Shown here piece by piece: positions 1 through 6,143 of a DNA stretch of 10,371 nucleotides; positions within the stretch are counted from its first letter, which is position 1; every line of letters begins with the position of its first letter. The stretch is from JACRAR01 sp041674385 (GTDB taxonomy: Bacteria > Pseudomonadota > Gammaproteobacteria > Burkholderiales > Rhodocyclaceae). The notes beneath the pieces are model-generated. The model searched no databases and had not been told where the DNA came from. It saw nothing but the letters and a program-made list of their open reading frames with translations. Both the position numbers and the translations under genes were made by a program. The DNA lies in the NCBI GenBank assembly GCA_041674385.1, contig JBAYVU010000076.1, forward strand, positions 1 through 10,371, read 5' to 3'.

Positions 1-4
1 GAAC

Positions 5-223
5 GTGCGAAAGACTGATCCCAGAATTATCTTCGGCAAGCGCATTGCAGCACTTCGTAAAGCGCGCGGCTGGTCTCAGGAACAACTTTCCCTGGAAAGC
101 GGTCTGGCGCGAAGTTATCTGGGAGGCGTCGAGCGCGGGCAGCGGAATATCTCGCTGGTAAACATCTACCGACTCGCGGAAAGCTTGTCCTTGCCACCTT
201 CTGTGCTATTTGACAATAATTAA
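5..223 (+). CDS. Small XRE-family helix-turn-helix regulator
   Basis: A 72-aa protein that is almost entirely one Cro/C1-type (HTH_3) DNA-binding domain, probably a dimeric repressor or controller protein acting on nearby promoters. The helix-turn-helix lies around residues 12-66: RIAALRKARGWSQEQLSLESG, then the recognition helix region LARSYLGGVERGQRNIS, then LVNIYRLAESLSLPPSVLF. The G-x-E-R-G-x-R-N-I-S segment is typical of short controller-type XRE proteins. The assigned start is a GTG only four bases into the window, and the frame is open to the window edge, so the true start may lie further upstream. It reads in the same direction as the recombinase and transposase genes but is separated from them by 228 bases with palindromes. 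That suggests, without proving, that it regulates the transposon genes or belongs to a passenger module. Its target is unknown. Confidence 0.8.
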   Translation: MRKTDPRIIFGKRIAALRKARGWSQEQLSLESGLARSYLGGVERGQRNISLVNIYRLAESLSLPPSVLFDNN

Positions 224-252
224 TCGCAGCACGGAATCCCATCCATTTCTTG

Positions 253-287
253 CTGAAATTGGCTCATCTTAAGCCAATACATTTCAG
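253..287. repeat. Imperfect inverted repeat, candidate recombinase core site or operator
   Basis: The left arm ctgaaattggct (253-264) faces the right arm agccaatacatttcag (272-287). The inner parts attggct/agccaat pair perfectly around a 7-nt centre, catctta. The outer parts ctgaaat/atttcag also pair, with a small offset. Two inverted arms around a 6-8 bp centre is the architecture of tyrosine-recombinase core sites. The structure could instead be an operator for the XRE protein or a weak transcription terminator for its gene, although no T-run follows the stem. Confidence 0.5.
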
Positions 288-303
288 TTCCATGAACGCT
301 ACG

Positions 304-322
304 TGGCAATTCGGAATTGCCA
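304..322. repeat. 19-bp palindrome (9-bp arms, 1-nt centre)
   Basis: The perfect palindrome tggcaattcggaattgcca has arms tggcaattc and gaattgcca around a single G. It can also be read as 6-bp arms (tggcaa/ttgcca) around a 7-nt centre, the same geometry as the ttggct/agccaa pair 45 bases upstream. The shared GCCAAT/GGCAAT core suggests that one protein binds both. Candidates are the neighbouring tyrosine recombinase (as a resolution site) or the XRE regulator (as an operator). Confidence 0.6.
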
Positions 323-451
323 TAATCTCATCGACCTTGTGCGGATTTAGAATAGGCGTCAATTCGCTCGTAGGAGTTACTTTTTGCCAGTGCATCTAAT
401 TTGCTGCATAGCCGATAATGGCGAATATCAAAGAAACCATGGCCTTGTGCA

Positions 452-1747
452 ATGAGTCGAGTCGACGAATACCTAGATGCTGCTGACCGAGAAAACACCC
501 GGCAGAGCTACGAGTCGGCCATTCGTCATTTTGAAGTCGAATGGCGGGGCCTCCTACCCGCCACCGCCGATTCCGTAGCGCGTTACTTGGCCGACCACGC
601 CACCACGCACTCAATCAACACCCTCAGACACCGACTCGCGGCGCTTTCCCGCTGGCATGCCGATCAAGGCTTCCCGGATCCGACCAAATCCCCAGTCGTT
701 CGCCAAGTGCTGAAAGGCATTCGGTCAGTTCACCCAACTGCAGAGAAGCGCGCGAGACCACTGCAATTGGAAAACCTCCAGCAGACCAGTGACTGGTTGG
801 ACCTGTGCATCACCAACGCCCGTACGCGGGGTGATCAAACAAACGTCATGCGTCTCAGCCGGGATCGGTCCCTGCTGTTGTTGGGTTTCTGGCGTGGGTT
901 CCGGGCCGATGAACTGATCCACTTGCGCATCGAAAACGTCGAGGTCTTCCCTGGCGAAGGCATGACGTGTTATCTACCGCGTACCAAGGGTGATCGCCAG
1001 CTTGAAGGTCGGTCATTCCGTTGTCCGGCATTGTCTCGACTGTGTCCTGTGGCGGCCTTCGAGGCTTGGATTACCGTTTTAGGATTAAAGGAAGGGCCAG
1101 TATTTCGCAAGATTGACCGGTGGGGACGTGTCGGCGAGGAAGGATTACACCCCGATAGCCTGATTCCACTGCTCCGTGGCTTATTTGCCAGCGCCGGCGT
1201 GACGGACCCGGAGGAATACAGCAGCCATTCGCTGCGCCGCGGTTTCGCGGGTTGGGCGCGTGCCAGCGGTTGGGATCTCAAGGACCTGATGGAATATGTC
1301 GGCTGGAAGGACATTAATTCGGCCATGCGTTATCTCGATGCCGGGGAGCAGGACATGAGAGCCCGATTTGAGCAGGGCTTACCCCCACTTGAGCCAGCAC
1401 GCCAGACGGAACAAACCATCAAGGTCAATCCCCTGGTCATGCAAGAATCCACGCCCCCCATGGCTATCGTCCGGGTAACCTTGGTACTGACCCGGTTCAG
1501 CAAGGCAGTTCGCGGGGTCACCCGAGTCCAGCACCTGATCGAGCAGATGTGCTTTGAACGCTATGCCATGCAACGTCTCGATAAGACCGGCAACAAATAC
1601 GAACTCCGCATACCCTGCCCATCCCGCGAGGCTCTGGATGAAACTATCTACGCCCTTATCGACGACATGCATCGAATCGCCGACGACAACCGCTGTTTTC
1701 TGGAAGCGACGGTCCGCGAACCGGCTACCGATTCGAATTGGGATTGA
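452..1747 (+). CDS. Tyrosine recombinase of a Tn3-family transposon, with C-terminal extension
   Basis: A site-specific recombinase (phage integrase/XerD superfamily) that by context should resolve transposition cointegrates, as TnpI does in Tn4430. An N-terminal SAM-like core-binding domain spans about residues 5-95, with the conserved start ENTRQSYESAIRHF. The catalytic domain spans about 100-310. Visible catalytic residues are R151 (GFRADEL), K179 (PRTKG), H259-x-x-R262 (SSHSLRRG), W285 at the usual His/Trp position (VGWKD) and nucleophile Y294 (AMRYLD). Residues from about 315 to 431 are extra. A basic recombinase of this type usually ends soon after the tyrosine, whereas here a proline-rich linker leads into a segment that reads as alternating strands and helices (about 338-425). 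The ATG has only a weak AAAGAAA upstream, and a TTG two codons earlier is possible. The stop is 36 bases before tnpA, so the two genes are probably co-transcribed. The family is certain; the role is inferred from context. Confidence 0.9.
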   Translation: MSRVDEYLDAADRENTRQSYESAIRHFEVEWRGLLPATADSVARYLADHATTHSINTLRHRLAALSRWHADQGFPDPTKSPVVRQVLKGIRSVHPTAEKRARPLQLENLQQTSDWLDLCITNARTRGDQTNVMRLSRDRSLLLLGFWRGFRADELIHLRIENVEVFPGEGMTCYLPRTKGDRQLEGRSFRCPALSRLCPVAAFEAWITVLGLKEGPVFRKIDRWGRVGEEGLHPDSLIPLLRGLFASAGVTDPEEYSSHSLRRGFAGWARASGWDLKDLMEYVGWKDINSAMRYLDAGEQDMRARFEQGLPPLEPARQTEQTIKVNPLVMQESTPPMAIVRVTLVLTRFSKAVRGVTRVQHLIEQMCFERYAMQRLDKTGNKYELRIPCPSREALDETIYALIDDMHRIADDNRCFLEATVREPATDSNWD

Positions 1748-1783
1748 TACCCGCCGCCGTGCGGCCCGGCGGGGAGTTCGGGA

Positions 1784-4783
1784 ATGACCAGCCTTCACGA
1801 AACAGCCTACCCACGCCTTAAGCCGGATCCGTCGCCCAAGGAACTCGCCGAGCTTTACACTCCATCTGGCAAGGAACTGGTCTTCGTCTCTACCCTCGCC
1901 AAGCGGCCCCTGGCCCGAGTGGCAGCGTTGATGCACCTGAAGCTGTTCCAGCGTTTGGGCTATTTCATCCACTTGGCAGACGTGCCGGAAACGATCCGCG
2001 ACCACATCGTCTCCCACGCTGGCATTGCCCGCCGGCCGACTTTCACCGATCTCAAGCGCTTCGAGGCTTCAGGTTCGCGCCAGAACATCGCGGCGGCGTT
2101 GCGCCGCTATCTGAACGTCCGGCCGCTCGATACCGCCGGCAACACCTGGCTCGGCCATGTAGCCAACACGGCGGCGGAAACCCGGCATGTAGTTGCCGAC
2201 ATCATCAATGTCATGCTTGAAGAGCTTGTGCATCACCGCTATGAACTACCTGCCTTCTCCGCCTTGGACCGGATTGCCATTCGCGCCCGGGAAGATATTC
2301 ATCGTCAGCATTTCGCAGCCATCAGCGACCAGCTTAGCCCCAGCGCCAAAGCACTCATTGATGCGCTCCTGAAGACAGAATCCAGGGAAAAGTTCTCCGG
2401 ATGGCAGATGCTCAAGCGGGAACCAAAGAAACCCACCAACAAGGAGACCCGCAGCTATCTCCAGCACATCCGCCGCCTCCAGCACCTGGTCGAGCAGCTA
2501 CCGAAGCCGGATATCCCCGTTCCCAAGCTCAGACAATATCGTTTCATGGCGCGGGCATTGGATGCTAGCGAAATGGTCGAACTGAAGCCGCAAAAGCGCT
2601 ATGCGCTAGCGGTGATATTCATTCGCGCACAATATGCCCAGAATCTGGACGATGCAGCGGACTTGTTCATCCGCCTAATGCAGAATCTGGAAAATCTGGC
2701 TGTGCAAAAACTGCTGGATTTCCAGCAGGAGCGCGTCCAGCGAACGGATATGCTGGTCAATCAGCTCAAAGACATCCTGACCGCCTACACATTGGACGGA
2801 ACCGACACGCAGCGGGTCCATGCAATCGGCACGACCTTCGTTGCCGAGGTCGACGAGCTATTGGCGGAATGCGAGCAGCACTTGGCCTACGCCGGGCGCA
2901 ACCATTTGCCGTTCCTACTCCAGCCTTACAAGATGGTGCGTGCCCAGTTATTGAACTGCATCCAGATCGTCTCGCCCCAGACCAGTACCGAGGATCGCGT
3001 AATCGAGAGGATGATTGAGGCACTCGATAAATTGCGTGCGAATCGTAGCGACCATGTGCCACTCTCGGCCCTGGGCCTAGACGAGGGAAGGGATTTTGGC
3101 TGGATGAACGCGCAGTGGCGAAAGCTGGTCCTGATCAAGTCGGCCGAGCGTGGCAGGCCGGATCTAGTGCATCGTCGCTACTTCGAGTTGGCGGTTCTGT
3201 ACGAGATCAAGGAGGAGTTGAAGTCCGGCGATCTCTTCATTAAGCATGGGGAACGCTACGACGACTATCGGGAGCAGTTGGTCGATGACGCAACACTCGA
3301 ACGTGAACTCACCGACTATGGCATTGTTACTGGTATCGAGATCCGTCCGTCGGCCTTCGTGTCCGGCCTCAGGGAGGAGATGGCCGATTTGGCAAGAGAG
3401 GTGGATGCTGGATTTCCGGAGAATGCCCATGCCGAAATTGTCGACGGTCGATTGATTTTGAAGAAACCGCCTCAGTCGGAACCCATCGCCGAAATCAAGC
3501 AACTGGACACGGAAATTATCGAACGGATGGAGTCGCTCAGCATTGTCGATGTGTTGATTGACGCGGAACGCTGGCTCGACCTGCACAAGTTATTTCGTCC
3601 TCTCGCGGGAACTGAGAGCCGGATCGAAGACTTGCGCATGCGCGTCATCACAACGCTGTTCTGCTACGGGTGCAATCTGGGGCCGACGCAGACAGCCAAA
3701 TCAATTAAGGGACTCAGCCGGCGCCAGATTTCCTGGCTTAACTTGAAGTACGTCAGCGAAGATTTGCTCGACAAGGCCATTGTTAAGGTGATCAATGCCT
3801 ACAACAAGTTCGAACTGCCTGGGTATTGGGGCACTGGCAAGCACGCGTCTGCCGACGGTACCAAATGGAACCTCTACGAGCAAAACTTGCTATCGGAACA
3901 TCATATCCGTTATGGCGGGTATGGAGGCATTGGGTATTACCACGTTTCCGACAAACTGATCGCGCTCTTCAGCCACTTCATCTCGTGTGGCACCTATGAG
4001 GGCATTTACATCCTGGATGGCCTGATGGCGAACGAATCCGATATTCGCCCCGATACGCTGCACGGAGACACCCAGGCGCAAAGCTATCCGGTTTTTGCGC
4101 TTGCGTATTTGCTTGGTATCCAGCTTATGCCACGGATTCGAGGCATCAAGGATCTGGTATTCCATCGTTCCGACAGGCGCACCGCCTATAAGAATATCAA
4201 TACGTTGTTTAGCGATGTCATCGACTGGAAATTGATTGAGACCCATTTGCCGGACATGCTTCGCGTTGCCGTGTCAATCAAGTTGGGCAAGATTTCGCCA
4301 TCGACTATCCTGCGACGGCTGGGCACCCACAGCCGGAGGAACAAGGTCTATTTCGCTTTCAGGGAGTTGGGGAAGGTCATCCGGACCATGTTCTTGCTGA
4401 GGTACATCGGCGACGTCGAACTGCGCAAGGTGATTCATGCCGAAACCAACAAGACTGAACAGTTTCATCGATTTGCAAAGCTGTTATTCTTTGGCGGCGA
4501 AGGGATCATTGCCGAAAACATTCGGCACGAGCAGCGCAAGATCATAAAGTACAACCATCTGGTGGCCAACATGGTAATTCTGCACAACGTGGTCGAAATG
4601 ACTCGTGTTCTGACCGACATGCGCACCGAAGGACATGAAATCACAGCCGCCTTGCTTGCCGGCGTAAAACCGTATCGATTGGAGTCAATCAACAGATTTG
4701 GGGACTACACGCTCGATTTCAGACGGAAGGTAGAGCCCTTGAAATTCGATGTGCCAATTATCCCAACAGAAACAGATGAATAG
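1784..4783 (+). CDS. tnpA: Tn3-family transposase TnpA
   Basis: A 999-aa replicative transposase that pairs the two 38-bp transposon ends, nicks them and joins them to a target, giving a cointegrate. The length is full for the family (usually about 960-1020 aa). The N-terminal DUF4158-like DNA-binding region is recognisable (LARVAALMHLKLFQRLGYF, about residues 44-65). The C-terminal RNase H-fold catalytic domain (about 590-990) carries the DDE triad: D691 in SADGTKW, D762 in LHGDTQAQ and E892 in NKTEQ. The spacings of 71 and 130 residues agree with those I recall for Tn4430 TnpA. The conserved IRHEQRKIIKYNHLVANM segment follows. A good ribosome site, GGGGAG (1771-1776), lies 7 bases before the ATG. 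No frameshift or internal stop is seen, so the enzyme appears intact. It follows the tyrosine recombinase by 36 bases, and its stop is immediately followed by a candidate terminal repeat. Confidence 0.97.
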   Translation: MTSLHETAYPRLKPDPSPKELAELYTPSGKELVFVSTLAKRPLARVAALMHLKLFQRLGYFIHLADVPETIRDHIVSHAGIARRPTFTDLKRFEASGSRQNIAAALRRYLNVRPLDTAGNTWLGHVANTAAETRHVVADIINVMLEELVHHRYELPAFSALDRIAIRAREDIHRQHFAAISDQLSPSAKALIDALLKTESREKFSGWQMLKREPKKPTNKETRSYLQHIRRLQHLVEQLPKPDIPVPKLRQYRFMARALDASEMVELKPQKRYALAVIFIRAQYAQNLDDAADLFIRLMQNLENLAVQKLLDFQQERVQRTDMLVNQLKDILTAYTLDGTDTQRVHAIGTTFVAEVDELLAECEQHLAYAGRNHLPFLLQPYKMVRAQLLNCIQIVSPQTSTEDRVIERMIEALDKLRANRSDHVPLSALGLDEGRDFGWMNAQWRKLVLIKSAERGRPDLVHRRYFELAVLYEIKEELKSGDLFIKHGERYDDYREQLVDDATLERELTDYGIVTGIEIRPSAFVSGLREEMADLAREVDAGFPENAHAEIVDGRLILKKPPQSEPIAEIKQLDTEIIERMESLSIVDVLIDAERWLDLHKLFRPLAGTESRIEDLRMRVITTLFCYGCNLGPTQTAKSIKGLSRRQISWLNLKYVSEDLLDKAIVKVINAYNKFELPGYWGTGKHASADGTKWNLYEQNLLSEHHIRYGGYGGIGYYHVSDKLIALFSHFISCGTYEGIYILDGLMANESDIRPDTLHGDTQAQSYPVFALAYLLGIQLMPRIRGIKDLVFHRSDRRTAYKNINTLFSDVIDWKLIETHLPDMLRVAVSIKLGKISPSTILRRLGTHSRRNKVYFAFRELGKVIRTMFLLRYIGDVELRKVIHAETNKTEQFHRFAKLLFFGGEGIIAENIRHEQRKIIKYNHLVANMVILHNVVEMTRVLTDMRTEGHEITAALLAGVKPYRLESINRFGDYTLDFRRKVEPLKFDVPIIPTETDE

Positions 4784-4784
4784 G

Positions 4785-4803
4785 GCAGTTTCTGCGGTTT
4801 TTT
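4785..4803 (+). terminator. Weak intrinsic terminator-like hairpin after tnpA
   Basis: GCAG (4785-4788) and CTGC (4792-4795) can pair around TTT, and they are followed by GG and six T (4798-4803), immediately after the tnpA stop. The stem is only four pairs, so termination would be weak. The T-run also forms the A-run of the candidate terminal repeat, so the resemblance to a terminator may be incidental. Confidence 0.3.
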
Positions 4804-4825
4804 ACATGAATCCCTGCCGACCCTC
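4788..4825 (-). repeat. Candidate right terminal inverted repeat (38 bp)
   Basis: Read inward on the minus strand from 4825, it begins gagggtcggcagggattcat and continues with a run of six A, then CCGC, ending 4 bases after the tnpA stop codon. The G-rich outer end, the internal ATT and the A-run followed by CC resemble the terminal repeats of the Tn4430 branch of Tn3 as I recall them. The position directly behind tnpA is where Tn3-family ends are normally found, and the ankyrin reading frame to its right is interrupted at this point. The exact outer base could differ by one or two, because no second copy is in the window to compare. Confidence 0.6.
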
Positions 4826-5338
4826 GATAGGCGATTATTGCGCGCTGCGACCATCAGCGCTGTCATGCCAGAATCAGACTGCGCATCAATATCAATATCC
4901 AAGGTCAGCAGATAATTGACAATTTCCACATGCCCTTCGAAAACGGCATAAATCAACGGAGTCCACCCCTTCGGGTCAATTTCTGCTCCTGCGGCAACCA
5001 ATGCAGAGACGCTTTGCAGGTTTCCATTAAGCGCGGCCAACATCAACGCAGATTCACTATATTTGTTTTTTTTTCAATATATTGGCGCTATTTGTTAATA
5101 AAACTTCTAAGATGTGAAAGTCGCCGTTTCGGGCCGCCAGCATCAACAGCGTATTTCCCATTGGATCCGTTGTATTCACATCCATGCCGCGTTGCAGCAA
5201 ATGAGACACTTTGACACTGTCCCGTTGATTCACTGCTTTCAACATGTCTTCATAAGCCCCTGCAATTGCAACAAAAGGGACAAGGATGCTTCCAAGAAAT
5301 AGAAGCATCCGAAAAAAATACTTATCGATTCTGTGCAT
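4826..5338 (-). pseudogene. Exported ankyrin-repeat protein gene, frameshifted and cut by the transposon
   Basis: The gene follows tatD, as a similar ankyrin gene does in many Betaproteobacteria. The likely start is ATG at 5338, overlapping the end of tatD by 17 bases. The first residues form a signal peptide: n-region HRIDKYFFR, hydrophobic MLLFLGSILVPFVAIAG and a cleavage-like AIA near residue 27, so the product would be periplasmic. Ankyrin motifs follow: MGNTLLMLAARNGDFHILEVLL, then after the frameshift SALMLAALNGNLQSVSALV, GWTPLIYAVFEGHVEIVNYLL and MTALMVAARNNRL. The frame breaks at a run of nine A (minus strand, 5066-5074) and stops at 5057. With eight A, the frame would run through KKNKYSESALMLAALNGN without interruption. 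The 3' end is lost at about 4825, where transposon sequence begins. Ankyrin repeats mediate protein contacts; the partner is unknown. Confidence 0.85.
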
Positions 5339-6107
5339 ACACTTGCGCTGAGCGAAACAGGTGGAAAAAATTCCGCGTGGTGGCATCGGCGACCATTGCC
5401 ACGCTCAACCCACGCAGACGTGCAATCTCTTCGGCAACATGCAGAACATAGCCCGGTTCATTGGTTTTGCCCCGATACGGCACCGGTGCAAGGTAGGGAG
5501 CATCTGTTTCGATCAATAGTCGATCAAGCGGAATTTGACTTGCTACCTCCTTGATTAGCTTTGCATTCTTAAAACTCACTATCCCGGAAAAGGAAATATA
5601 AAATCCCATCTCTAGGGCGGCCTCGGCGATATCCATGGTTTCGGTGAAACAGTGCATGACGCCACCGATGTTCTCCGCATGCTCATCACGCATCAATTGC
5701 AGCGTGTCCAATGCGGCGGCACGAGTGTGAATAATCAATGGCTTATCTGCTTGATGGGCTGCGCGGATGTGAGTTCGGAAGCGATTTCTCTGCCAATCCA
5801 GGTTTCCTTCTAGACGATAATAATCGAGGCCGGTCTCTCCGATAGCGACGACTTTGGGATGATGTGCCAGATTAACTAGCGTATCGATATCGGGCTCGCA
5901 ACCGTCCCGGTTATCCGGATGAACGCCAACCGCAGCAAAAAATTGTGGGTACTTATCGACCAGATCAAGCATTGCCGGTATTTGTTCTAGGCTAACTCCG
6001 GCACAAAGTGCATAAGCAACGCCATTCTTTAGCATTAAATCAATAACTTGATCTGTTCTTGCGGCAAGCTCGGGAAAATCGATGTGGCAATGGGAATCAA
6101 CCAGCAT
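5322..6107 (-). CDS. tatD: TatD-family metal-dependent deoxyribonuclease
   Basis: A 261-aa cytoplasmic TIM-barrel metallohydrolase of the TatD/YcfH family. Known members are metal-dependent DNases involved in DNA repair and degradation. The two-metal site is complete: H6 and H8 (SHCHID), E91 (GETGLDYY), H127 (IHTR), H152 (MHCF) and D202 (ETDAPYL). The length is normal for the YcfH type. The ATG overlaps the stop of a nine-codon open frame as TGATG, and the strongest upstream purine stretch (GAGAT) is rather far away, so expression may depend on translation from upstream. It lies 36 bases after holB, as YcfH does in many proteobacteria, where it is found near holB and tmk. Its 3' end overlaps the start of the ankyrin gene. 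I cannot separate TatD from YcfH function by sequence alone. Confidence 0.95.
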   Translation of the reverse strand: MLVDSHCHIDFPELAARTDQVIDLMLKNGVAYALCAGVSLEQIPAMLDLVDKYPQFFAAVGVHPDNRDGCEPDIDTLVNLAHHPKVVAIGETGLDYYRLEGNLDWQRNRFRTHIRAAHQADKPLIIHTRAAALDTLQLMRDEHAENIGGVMHCFTETMDIAEAALEMGFYISFSGIVSFKNAKLIKEVASQIPLDRLLIETDAPYLAPVPYRGKTNEPGYVLHVAEEIARLRGLSVAMVADATTRNFFHLFRSAQVYAQNR

Positions 6108-6136
6108 CAGGCTGTATCTCGGGAAATATTACTCAT
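6107..6136 (-). other. Nine-codon open frame between holB and tatD (MSNISRDTA)
   Basis: ATG at 6136 opens a short frame, MSNISRDTA, whose TGA overlaps the tatD ATG as TGATG. It starts seven bases after the holB stop. In related bacteria this slot often holds a complete pilZ gene of about 115 codons, and none is present here. The frame could be the scar of a deleted pilZ, a small leader that couples translation of tatD to holB, or chance. Nothing in the nine residues proves any of these. Confidence 0.25.
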
Positions 6137-6143
6137 CAAACTC

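Larger units (their letters stand above)
224..451. promoter_or_regulatory. Intergenic region with palindromes; candidate recombination/regulatory site of the transposon
   Basis: This 228-base gap between the XRE gene and the recombinase gene contains no open frame that looks real. It contains two inverted-repeat structures (listed separately) and a near-copy of one arm, gtcaattcg at 358-366, which matches ggcaattcg at 305-313 in eight of nine positions. In Tn4430-type transposons the tyrosine-recombinase resolution site lies upstream of the recombinase gene, so this is the natural place for the equivalent site. The promoter for the recombinase-transposase pair must also be here or further upstream. 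Only weak matches are visible, such as TAGAAT at 348-353 and TTGCCA at 384-389 without a well-spaced partner. Functions are inferred from position and symmetry. Confidence 0.45.
1..4825 (+). mobile_element. Tn3-family transposon with tyrosine recombinase (left end not visible)
   Basis: The element comprises the recombinase gene, tnpA, the upstream palindromic site region and a candidate right terminal repeat ending at about 4825. The XRE gene is probably inside it but could be a neighbour. No copy of the right-end repeat is found in inverted orientation between base 1 and the recombinase gene, so the left end most likely lies before the window. No antibiotic, metal or other passenger gene is visible in this part. 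The right boundary is supported by the interruption of an ankyrin reading frame exactly there. The flanking five bases are gatag (4826-4830); a target duplication cannot be tested without the other end. Confidence 0.8.

Noticed and set aside
224..451. A serine-resolvase (tnpR) gene or classical res site
   Set aside because: No serine recombinase is encoded in the window; the recombinase present is of the tyrosine type.
1379..2017. A 212-codon open frame on the minus strand across the recombinase/transposase junction
   Set aside because: It lies antisense to two clearly recognised genes, has no recognisable motif, and is explained by the GC-rich codon pattern of the + strand genes.
3164..3586. 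A 140-codon minus-strand frame inside tnpA
   Set aside because: It is wholly antisense to conserved transposase sequence and has no family features.
4705..4825. Continuation of the ankyrin frame past 4825 as a possible natural C-terminus
   Set aside because: The residues after ARNNRLS (RVGRDSCKK onward) do not resemble ankyrin and are read from the transposon end and antisense to tnpA, so this is a fusion artefact of insertion.
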